Of a stretch of DNA of 64,000 nt, positions 27,397 to 37,009 are shown piece after piece. Each line of letters starts with the position of its first letter. The first letter of the stretch is position 1. The stretch is from positions 1-64,000 of the forward strand of contig JASAMV010002806.1 in the NCBI GenBank assembly GCA_030248065.1, written 5' to 3'. A program made the translations under genes and the position numbers. The notes beneath the pieces were generated by a model, which saw nothing but the letters and a program-made list of their open reading frames with translations, was not told the DNA's origin and searched no databases. Origin of the DNA: Rhynchonema sp. JSB1_4 (taxonomy: Eukaryota > Nematoda > Chromadorea > Monhysterida > Xyalidae).

Positions 27397-28029
27397 TGCG
27401 TGCCAGCGCGGGCTGACCGCCTGGGTTCGTAAGCGGCTGCGCAACAGCATCTCGTCCCGCTACAACTACATTGATGACGAAGATCCCAAGCTGTTCTCCT
27501 AGTCCCCCAAGTTCGACGGCCGCGACAACTTTGACCGGGTCACTGCCTACAATCGCGCCGCCGAGCACGGTCTGCAATGCGGTCCTCACAACAGCTATTG
27601 GTACATTCCATCTGATGTCGTCTTCCGTCGTGGAGGTTCGATCGAAAAGGTATGAAAAGTTACGAATTGTCTTTATAGATGATAACTGTGATGTTGCAGG
27701 TCTACAAAACCTGGGCCGAGTGTCTGCCGTTGAATCGGGACGACATAAGAGCCACCGACGTCATGATGTTCCAGGCCGAGAATCCGTTTGAGAAAATTGA
27801 TGGTGCGTGGCAAGAAGATCTGAAGGCATTCTTGTGTGACAATGAGTTGATGCATGAACTTGAATTGAGAATAAACCCGTTGATGTTGTTTGGTTCAGTG
27901 GTCTGTGTTTGGTGTACAAACAATAAGGGGCTTCGAGTCTCACATGATAATAGATCCACGGTCTGACGGAGATCTGATAAATTTTGTTCTGATGTGTCTT
28001 TTTTGCCGCTCACAGTATTCAGCAAAACG

Positions 28030-28100
28030 CACCCAGGTTAAATAACGCACAATAAACAACGCACAATAAATGACGCACGATAAGTGACGTATGAAAAAAA
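28030..28100. repeat. Short tandem repeat AACGCACAATAA
   Basis: Four or five decaying copies of an approximately 14-base unit with the core ACGCACAATAA. Confidence 0.6.
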
Positions 28101-28589
28101 ATGATGATGCATGAAATAAAAAAGTGAAGCTCAAAAGGGGCAAACTACGCTGTGCTTTGGGGATTACGCATATATCGTTTTTACTGGTGTGATAACGTAA
28201 CCCACCGTACCCAGGATACCGTAACCCGGCTGCCGTAACCCACCAGTACATCTTAACCACAAACACATACAGTGCAACCAAAACCTGCATTTGCCTTGCA
28301 ACCAAAATTACCAAGCCGGGGAGGGCGCTACCAAAATTGTCGCACTTTTTCATGGGACAGTGTGATACGGCCCCAATCCACGAAAACCACACCTTAGGCT
28401 TAGGCTTACGCCTAAACACCACATTAGAGTCCGACCAGTGCAGAACACACCGTTTCAGGACATTATCCCCTTGCAACCAAAATTACCGCGCCGGCGAGGG
28501 TGCAACCAAAACGCCCGTCCCATACTACTCATGGGTACCAGAAATAATACATACATGCTTATCAGTTGGGCACCATGCTGTGCCATGGT

Positions 28590-28740
28590 GAGTGTATATT
28601 GCACTGGTACCGTATATTGGGTACATTGCGTATTTGGTTTCCGTAGGTACATTGGGTATCATGTATGTTGGGTACCGTAGTTGCATTGGGTACCTTGTAT
28701 GTTGGGTACCATGGGTACTTTGTTTTGTAACAGCAGCTTT
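28590..28740. repeat. Degenerate tandem repeat around TTGGGTACC
   Basis: Several TTGGGTACC/TTGGGTATC words at irregular spacing of about 20-40 bases. The region upstream (28190-28245) has repeated CCGTAACCC words. No coding capacity. Confidence 0.55.
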
Positions 28741-28799
28741 GTATGTGTCACCACAGTCTGACGGAGTAAAATAATCTATGTGTCAGCAAGGGGTAAAAT

Positions 28800-29915
28800 A
28801 ATAGTAAGTACCCGGCTATACCCACGCATGTTGGACATAGTTTTTGGCTGTGCTGACCAAACAGCTGCGTGGATATCGTCGTAGGTCGTACTAGAATCAT
28901 AAATAAATCGGACGTATAAAGTCGCGTCGTAGCTCACGTCATCAACAATAAATAATCGGACGTTGAATCACAATTAGCGAGATCGGATTTGGTGAAAATA
29001 ACGAAACAGCACTTTTTTAACGGCCACTTTCGAAACGTTTCGGTCACGCTCAGTTTCATTTCGGTTAACAGCTCTGTCTGTCGTTCATTTGCCCTGAGAA
29101 ACTTCGCACAGCTTCTGAGCATGAAGACAATCTCGAAAAAATCACAAGTTATCGATCGGGCCGACAACTTTGCAGTTTTCGGTCGGGTTCGTCTCGGCCG
29201 CGGTTAGAAATTTTGTTAGAAAAGCCATGTCAGAAATTATTTGAGGAATTTGGCTAGGGTCCCCGGACCAGGCGCTTCCTGAGTAGGTAGGCACAAGTGT
29301 TACTGCTCGTCGAACTCGATCAGCTATGTGCACAGTAGCAGCAGATGGGGATGACTCTCCCTAACGGTTCTTCATTATTGAACGAAAATTTGAGGAAGTT
29401 TGTGCGAGCCGCTCCCTTGTAGCAGCCGCCCTATCTTTCCAGCAGGAACGTACTCTGTCCAAAATCTCTTTAAAGCACTAGAATCCCCGCAGACAAAGAT
29501 CGATATGTAAGATCGATCTAGCGAACCTCTCTTTTGTCCACAAAAAAATTTACTGGGAGGCACCTTCTAAGTCAGTACACACGCAAAACCTCGCCGCCTT
29601 TGAAATCAACACACTTGTTGAACGATTTAGGCGACGCAATTGCCCCACTTTCGGCTCGACTTTTTATTCTTTTTATTTGTTTTTATTTTATTATTTATTT
29701 TTATTTTTATTCGGCCCGAAACGACGCCAACCCGATCACGGGAGTCGTTCGGATGTCGCAGCTGACCAACACGCGGCCAAACGAACGAAATACCTCACTG
29801 AAAAAGATCTTAGCCAAAGAAAGATGAGAAAGAGGAGAAGATCAATAACAAAAAGGAAACCGATAAAAATGAACAAGTTAGACAAATTGACTGCAATTAT
29901 TGGGGTGTTTGTCTG
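28800..29915. other. Stretch without a supportable gene
   Basis: No convincing coding sequence or terminal repeats. A T-rich run TTTTATTTATTTTTA lies near 29670-29710. Confidence 0.4.
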
Positions 29916-29919
29916 ATGT

Positions 29920-30240
29920 TCCAGAGACTGGTTGCATGCGACGTCCAAGTCTGGGGCCGGAACACCGTCCGTTGTGTTTCAAACTGAGTGAAGGAAGTTT
30001 GCTAACAGGTCAGCTTGAGCCTTGCTGTCTGAAGCAAGCTGTCCATCATCAGCCTGGATGGGCGGCATGGCACCAGTCTGGGAGTCACGGTGACCAGTCA
30101 GAGCTTTGATGTTTCGCCAGGACTCAGCAGGCTTAGGCATGCCCGAGCAGTTGTTTGCAGCGAACTCTGCTTTCGATACCCGAATTTCTTTCCTCACGCG
30201 CTTGCGCAATTGAAAGAATTTCGAGTTGTGAGAGCGATCG
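29920..30240 (-). pseudogene. Non-LTR retrotransposon fragment, region before the RT core
   Basis: About 100 codons including a segment (PPIQADDGQLASDSKAQADL, then a LANFLHSV end) that parallels the region just before reverse transcriptase in the LINE copy near 51.4 kb, but is clearly diverged from it. It is a different lineage of the same type. No catalytic motif is included and it is not a working gene. Confidence 0.6.
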
Positions 30241-30479
30241 CCAGTGGCTTTGTAATTTGTTAAGTAATGTTTAATAAATAAGAATAGCTAAAACAACAGG
30301 GAAGCGCTATCGGCGCTCACGGTGAGACGATAACAAATCTGAAGACACTCAAACTGACTCTAACTGAACAGAACTGAACTGAATTGAACTGATCTGAATT
30401 ACCGTAGCCCGTTCTCTTTGATTAGAAAGGACACGACAAGCTTGGAATGGTTGCGGAGGAGTGGAATGGGGTATAACAA

Positions 30480-30943
30480 TAAGGGCCTTGGGTCACCAGA
30501 ATGAGCACCAGCAAAGCAAGACTAAACAAAGCACAACAGTAACAAGCAACAACCGTTTTTTGGAGAAATACACTCTAAACTAGCTTAAGAACTACACTAA
30601 AATAGGAAATAATCACTATCACGAGACCACAACTGAATAAAACTGAAACGAACGAGGAAACCCAAAACAAGCCACGCCACGAGAAAGCTTACACTAGTTT
30701 TCCGACGCAATAAAAACTAATTCAAGAGATATCGCATAATCACATTTTTGCATTTTTACATTCACAGTCAGCTGCGGAGGGACCGGCTGTTCAGTTCATC
30801 CAGTGATAAAGCGTAGACCAGGAGCGCGTGGATCACAACCCCATCCAGCCTGAGACCGGCAAGTCAAACCATTTTGCAAACTTCTTTGCAATCTTCTTTA
30901 TTTAGCTTTCAGAGGTGGCGATTCGATGAAGAGGAGATTGAGT
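30480..30943. repeat. Unclassified repeat preceding LINE copy 1
   Basis: Matches 33880-34349 and 49150-49631 closely. It has no coding capacity. All three copies lead directly into the TAG-repeat start of a LINE 3' end, so it is either a preferred target or part of an older duplicated block. Confidence 0.75.
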
Positions 30944-32095
30944 AGTAGTAGTAGTAGTAGTACTTTTATTTCGTTTCAGACACGAAAAGGGTAAACATCA
31001 ACAACCGCTCGAGGCATGGCAGTAACGATGAATACCTGGTTTTTACAATTTAGCGGCACCAATTACATAAAGAGTTGGAGTACATTTGCATGAATATAAT
31101 AATTCAATAATAATGTAATAATGTAATATTGACAACGTTACACAACTGACACACACAATAATATTTACGCGCCACACCACAACACGATATGAACATTATG
31201 CAATTTCGACTTTTCTTTCACATACAGTACATCTTCATCGCTGGACACCCATTTACAAAATTTTGAAAATTTTGACACTACAATATCAGCAGGCAAACAG
31301 TTGTACACATTGAACATCAATACAAGAGGTGAAGAGCACAAGACAGAATATTTGCATCTGGGTACCGTAACAGCACGGGAATGATTGGAACGAGAACTTT
31401 TGCGATTTGACACAGTAGTTTTCAGTACAATAAAACCAACAGGAAAATGACGGAAACCACAGACATACATGTGCATCAACTTCATACGCCTAGAGAAAAC
31501 AATTGAGCTGTTAGCACGAACACCAAACAAATCAAGTAGGGTAGTAATCAACAGCACGATTCCAATTTCAGAGAAACAGACGAATAGAATACTTTTGAGT
31601 TCGCTCAAACAAGTCACGATCACGATTATGGGTGGGATATACGGCTTCAAAGGCATACAAGAGAACAGATTGCCACAATGTAACATAGAAGTATCGACGA
31701 ACATTCCATGAAACATCACGAAGCAACACACGATTTAAATATCCAGCATTACGTTTCACTCAAGCGCAACTAATAGTTGCGTGATCAGACATATCAAATT
31801 TGGAATCAATATCAGCAAAAGATATTTATGAGATTGCACAACAGTGACAGGCTCGGCATTGACAGTAATAGTGGGAGCAATCAGAAGTGGACTGAACTGA
31901 GTGAAATGATGGATAACCAGTGCCAACTTGAAACCACTCGGCCAAACGCCTGTTCTTACGATACGGTTCATCCAGAGCTGACAAACCGGGAGCGATCGCC
32001 TGCGTACCTTCTTTCAGCATTTGCTAGGCGGTCGGTGCACGGGTCAAACATAACGTCCGTGCTGGGCACCACCGGGTCACCATTGGTGTTCCAGA
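30944..32095 (-). mobile_element. LINE copy 1 (3' half), decayed
   Basis: Minus-strand non-LTR retrotransposon. The 3' end is a TAC-type trinucleotide tail, seen on the plus strand as TAG repeats at about 30944-30961. The C-terminal RT-side coding region (31165-31760) matches copies at 34.6 kb and 49.9 kb. It is broken into several frames. Relative to copy 2, a stretch upstream of about 31912 is missing. The hAT-like element is inserted at its upstream edge, at 32096. Confidence 0.75.
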
Positions 32096-32099
32096 TAGG

Positions 32100-32360
32100 G
32101 CTCGCGCGGGAAATTTTTTCCGGCGGAATTTCGCGGGAGGGAGGGAAATTTGCGGGAAATTTCCCGTTCCCGTTTCCCGGGAAATATTTTCGATAGTGCC
32201 ATTTCCCCCGGGAAACACTGCCTGAAAATTCCCGCGGGAAATTTCCCGCGGGAAATCGGCCATTTCCCGCTTTTTCCCGTCCTTCGACCATTTCCCGCGC
32301 AGGAATTCCAGTCAGTAATTCCCGTGAAGTTTCCCGCGGGAAACGGGAAATCGAAACGAC
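32100..32360. repeat. Left subterminal TTTCCCGCGGGAAA array
   Basis: Over a dozen half-sites (TTTCCCG or CGGGAAA), many fused as palindromes. Subterminal motif arrays bind transposase in known hAT elements such as Ac/Ds; the same role here is inferred. Confidence 0.8.
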
Positions 32361-32774
32361 CATATCATCTTTTGTTGGCTTTTCATCATTAATATTTTTT
32401 GGAAATAGACTTTTTGTCTCTTTCAGCCCTGTTCAGGAGGATCAGGACCCTGAGCAATTTACTTAGACTGCTATTTTCAACTTACAATTAGCGGCTCAGG
32501 CACTGAACTGATCAATCAGCAATTCACAGATTTAATGGCAGTGTGTGTATCCAGAATGCTCGCTTGAACGTGTCTCAGCATGAGCAGGCCTGAACTCTTG
32601 GCAAATACTCTTACAGTTGTTGTTCGTCCTCCAAAGGGCAACTTGACCTTTACTTTTACATTGCCAGTTTACATCAACAAACAACAGGAATTGTCGTCCA
32701 CTTTTTAAAACATCTAAAGGAACGCTTATAGCGGCCAGCCATTTCATTAGTAACTTCTCAAACCAAAAAATTGG

Positions 32775-33118
32775 GGCGGGAACTTTACGGGAAATATCTG
32801 TTTTCCGCGGGAAATTCCTATTTTCAGCGAGAAATTTAAGGGAAATTCCTGTTTTGCGAGGGAAATCTGCGGGAAATATCGCCATTTCCCGCGGGAAATT
32901 TCCCGTTTTCCCGCATTTCCCGCGGGAAATTTCCCGTCCTTCAAATAGGCATTTTCCCGCAATTTCCCGTCCTTCAAAATTCTGAAAACCATTTCCCGCG
33001 ATATTTCCCGTCCTTCAAAATTCCAAACTTCCATTTCCCGCAAGAAGTCCCGGACCCTTGGGGAAAACGGGAAATTTCCCCAACTTTTCCCGTCCTTCAA
33101 AAAAAATTTCCCGCGCGA
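32775..33118. repeat. Right subterminal TTTCCCGCGGGAAA array
   Basis: Same motif, interleaved with a TTTCCCGTCCTTCAAA unit repeated about six times. Confidence 0.8.
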
Positions 33119-33124
33119 GCCCTA

Positions 33125-33350
33125 GTTCCAGACACTGTGGAAGTAGGTTGCAAGCAGCTCAACTTTACCCTGACTGTCAGCAACCAACTCACCATCAGCA
33201 GTCTGGAGTGGCGGCAACTCAGACGCCAGTTTGCCCGTGTAGTCATAAAAACTATGGCAGAGCTGTTTGGGATTACTGAGATTTGTGATGTTTGAACGCA
33301 AATACCCAGCCTGTGCCTTTCTGACTTCATTTCGGACAGTCCGGCGCAGG
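33125..33350 (-). pseudogene. LINE fragment, region before the RT core
   Basis: Matches 48030-48270 and 51355-51546. It carries the conserved LQTADGELVADSQGK-type segment in a frame broken elsewhere. It is continuous with LINE copy 1 once the hAT insertion is removed. Confidence 0.7.
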
Positions 33351-33375
33351 TTGTAGTAGTGTGTTCAAAAGGTGG

Positions 33376-33885
33376 TCAGCCAAAAACTGCCCGAAACGAA
33401 AAAAAATGAGCGCTAAAGCAAAAAATAGTGGCATTTTTCTTCCATAACGTGTGGTAAGTGCATATAAAGCACTGACGACACGAAAACAATACCAAACAAT
33501 GGTCAATGAGTACCAACAGTAGTCAGGTACACACACGTACACTTCCCCCACGTGGTGAGTGTGCAATCGTGTGGCTTTGTGACACTCAAGACGGCAAATT
33601 TGGGTGAAACTATTGCCTCTTGGTACACGACCAATGCAAATATGTGACAAACAGTGTAAATGTAGAGTGAATATCAAACCGAATCACTGCTTTCGGGTCT
33701 GTTGCATGCAATATGCAACTTTTGAAACGAATTTTTTTTAATTTTTCTTAATGAAAAATTTTTTTTAAAAACCACCAGCCAGCAGGCGGCAGTGGATCAT
33801 TGCAGTGTTGTTTGGCTGAGTCAGTTGCTAAATTGGGGGTGTTTCCGGTCTGCGCTCGACGGGACTGAGTGCGGCAGCGATTCTG
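33376..33885. repeat. Unclassified repeat R, copy 1
   Basis: About 510 bp shared with 48651-49160 and 58434-58940. It begins near GCCAAAAACTGCCCGAAACG. There is no coding frame common to all copies. It has A/T-rich runs near its end. Confidence 0.75.
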
Positions 33886-34349
33886 TGGGATGTTCTTGGG
33901 TCACCAAAATGAGCATTAGCAAAGCAAGACTAAACAAAGCTAAACAAAGCACAACAGTAACAAACAACAACCGTTTTTTGGAGAAATACACTCTAAACTA
34001 GCTTAAGAACTACACTAAAATAGGAAATAATCACTATCACGAGACCACAACTGAATAAAACTGAAACAAACGAGGAAACCCAAAACAAGCCACTCCACGA
34101 GAAACCTTCGCTGGTTTAATAAAAACTAATTCAAGAGATATCGCACAACCACATTTTTGCATTTTTACATTCACAGTCAGCTGCGGAGGTACCGGCAGTT
34201 CAGTTCATCCAGTGATAAAGCGTAGACCAGGAGCGCGTGGATCACAACCCCATCCAGCCCGAGACCGACAAGTCAAACCCTTTTGCAAACTTCTTTGCAA
34301 TCTTATCTAGCTTTTAGAGGAGGCGAATCGATGAAGAGAAGATTGAGTA
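33886..34349. repeat. Unclassified repeat preceding LINE copy 2
   Basis: Second copy of the sequence at 30480-30943, with small insertions and deletions. Confidence 0.75.
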
Positions 34350-35773
34350 CTAGTAGTAGTAGTAGTAGTAGTAGTACTTTTATTTCGTTTCAGACATGAA
34401 AAGGGTAAACATCAACAACCGCTCGAGGCGTGGCAGTAACGATGAATACCTAGGTTTTTACAATTTAGCCGGCACCAATTACATAAAGAGTTGGAGTACA
34501 TTTGCATGAATACAATAATTCAATCTTATAATAATGACAACGTTACACAACTGACACACACAATAATATTTACGCGCCACACCACAACACGATCTGAACA
34601 GTCTGCAATTTCGACTTTTCTTTCACATACAGTACACCTTCATCGCTGGACACCCATTTACAAAATTTGGAAAATTTTGACACAACAATATCAGCAGGCA
34701 AACAGCTGTACACATTGGACATCAATACAAGAGGTAAAGAGGACAAGACAGAATATTTGCATCTGGGTACCGTAACAGCACGGTAATGATTGGAACGAGA
34801 ACTTTTGCGATTTGACACAGTAGTTTTCAGTACAATAAAGCCAACAGGAAAATGACGGAAACCACAGACATACATGTGCATCAACTTCATACGCCTAGAG
34901 AAAACAATTGAGCTGTTAGCACGAACACCAAACAAATCAAGTAGGGTAGTAATCAACAGCACGATTCCAATTTCAGAGAAACAGACGAATAGAATACTTT
35001 TGAGTTCGCTCAAACAAGTCACGATCACGATTATGGGTGGGATATACGGCTTCAAAGGCATACAAGAGAACAGATTGCAACAATGTAACATAGAAGTATC
35101 GACGAACATTCAATGATACATCACGAAGCAACACACGATTTAAATATCCAGCATTACGTTTCACTCAAGCGCAAGTAATAGTAGCGTGATCAGACATATC
35201 AAATTTGGAATCAATATCAGCAAAAGATATTTATGAGATTGCACAACAGTGACAGGCTCGGCATTGACAGTAATAGTGGGAGCAATCAGAAGTGGACTGG
35301 ACTGAGTGAAATGATGGATTTTGGTTTTGTTGGGATTGATTGTGAGTAGCTTTGATGAGAAATGCTCGGTGATTGAGTTCACGTCTGCCTGCCCTCAATT
35401 TCAGTTTTGGAGAGGAATTAGCGTACGCACCATATAATTGAGGACCAAGCACAGAACCCTGAGCAACACCAGAAAGAACAGGCAAAGCCCGAGAATGACG
35501 CGAACCTACACTGACAATTTGAGAGCGATCTGTTTTAGAACTTATGTTTCTATTCCATAATCATGAGCAAAACAAAGATGGAAGCAGAAATGGAATGAAT
35601 ATTACTACAGATTGGGAGTTTAGCGATAGGACGGTAGTCGGATGGTTTGCACATGGTTACTTTGGCATTGGAGTAACCAGTGCCAACTTGAAACCACTCG
35701 GCCAAACGCCTGTTCTTACGATGCGGTTCATCCAGAGCTGACAAACCGGGAGCGATCGCCTGGGTACCTTCTT
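34350..35773 (-). mobile_element. LINE copy 2, decayed
   Basis: Minus-strand non-LTR retrotransposon with a TAG-repeat 3' end at about 34350-34376. The reverse-transcriptase region includes GVAQGSVLGPQL (35440-35485), the conserved motif before the catalytic YxDD, and a C-terminal segment with NRDRDLFERTQKYSIRLFL. Several frameshifts separate these pieces. Its upstream part joins directly to the truncated second hAT copy at about 35774. Confidence 0.8.
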
Positions 35774-36078
35774 CAGCAATTCACAGATTTAATGGCAGTG
35801 TGTGTAACCAGAATGCTCGCTTGAACGTGTCTCAGCATGAGCAGACCTCAACTCTTGGCAAATACTCTTACAGTTGTTGTTCGTCCTCCAAAGGGCAACT
35901 TGACCTTTACTTTTACATTGCCAGTTTACATCAACAAACAACAGGAATTGTCGTCCACTTTTTAAAACATCTAAAGGAACGCTTATAGCGGCCAGCCATT
36001 TCATTAGTAACTTCTCAAACCAAAAAATTGGGGCGGGAACTTTACGGGAAATATCTGTTTTCCGCGGGAAATTCCTAT
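35774..36078 (+). mobile_element. hAT-like element copy 2, left remnant
   Basis: Matches 32514-32820 of copy 1. The left end of the element has been lost. It is interrupted at 36078 by the large LTR element and resumes at 47723. Confidence 0.85.
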
Positions 36079-36722
36079 TGTGATCTGCTGCCGTCCTAGG
36101 GAGCTCGTCGACGGGGCAGATGCACTTGAGCACGCCACCTTCTGTCACTCGCCAGACAGTCAGAAACGCGCCCGGACCAACAAGAGTCACGCCAAAGTAA
36201 CCGTCTCAGCGCGCGAGTCAGCCCTGGACCAAAATCCACACGCCTCGCGATGGCAACTCGGACGGCGCGGCTTGATCCTGGTGACAATCCAGTCACCCGC
36301 TTTCCTGCAATGAAATGAAGCAAGCAAACGGTCTCAGGCAGGCAAGCACAAAAACCGACAAGACAAGCCCAGCAATCTAGCTGGCTGTTTCGCTTCCACG
36401 TATTGCACGAAAAGCACCCCGAAGTCGACTTCGACAGCACGTTTTACGCTATATAACGAATAACGGAAATAAATGAATAAAGGATAGAATTAACGGCAAT
36501 AATAATATCAATATCCAATAAAATATCGCGACTCCAAAACGTCTCCGACGAAACACGAAATTACACTGAATTACGAGAAGAGAGAAGAGAGAAACGGCGA
36601 TAAAGTCCATCGCTGAGCCATCCATTTGAATTTCCATGCTCAGTCACAGTCAACACACTCGCAGACGACTCTCACAGTCTGTTTTGACGACGATGTGAAG
36701 ACGGCATATGTCCAATGTCACA
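36079..36722 (-). repeat. 3' LTR of the giant-ORF element
   Basis: 644 bp. On the minus strand it carries a TATATAGC TATA-like box inside the LTR. Confidence 0.92.
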
Positions 36723-36735
36723 TCTCCCCGCACCA
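36723..36735 (-). other. Polypurine tract
   Basis: The minus strand reads GCGGGGAGA immediately before the TGTGAC start of the 3' LTR, the expected site for plus-strand priming. Confidence 0.7.
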
Positions 36736-37009
36736 GTTGCTTCAAATGCCCTCATTTGATCGATGTTGAATGAAGAAGAATAGAAGCTGTTCGTGTCCAC
36801 CCGGCCATAGTTGGAGTAGGCCTTGAAGAAACCGTCGAACGAATAGGGATCGCAGATGGCAACGACGACGAATTGAATAGCACACCAGCGATGAAGACAG
36901 ATTGAATTGAATAGAGTTGTCGTGTGGATATAGCAGTCAGGATACGGGTTTTCACCAGTCACCGAAGTGGGTTTCACCGTACCCTGCCGAAGCAAGAGGT
37001 GTGGGTTAC

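Larger units (their letters stand above)
26221..27966 (+). pseudogene. Unrecognised gene split by a TRIM element, with an in-frame TAG
   Basis: Coding sequence from about 26221 (MLEKSEALTKSFIDA) resumes at 27397 (CQRGLTAWVRKRLRN) once the inserted LTR element and one copy of the 5 bp duplication are ignored. The frame is maintained exactly. It passes a TAG at 27500-27502, then a GT-AG intron (27652-27699) at phase 0, and ends at 27966. Segments such as YNYIDDEDPKLFS and HNSYWYIPSDVVFRRGGS look like ordered protein, but I know no family. As it stands the gene cannot be expressed intact. Confidence 0.55.
32096..33124 (+). mobile_element. hAT-like non-autonomous transposon with palindromic subterminal arrays
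   Basis: Terminal inverted repeats begin TAGGGCTCGCGCGGGAAA at both ends. The element is flanked by the 8 bp duplication GTTCCAGA (32088-32095 and 33125-33132). The same LINE sequence without an insertion is present at 51350-51362. TAGGG ends and 8 bp duplications are the signature of the hAT superfamily. Subterminal regions at both ends (to about 32365 and from about 32775) are arrays of the palindrome TTTCCCGCGGGAAA and of GGGAAATTTCCC words. The central 400 bp has no transposase I can recognise. Confidence 0.85.
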
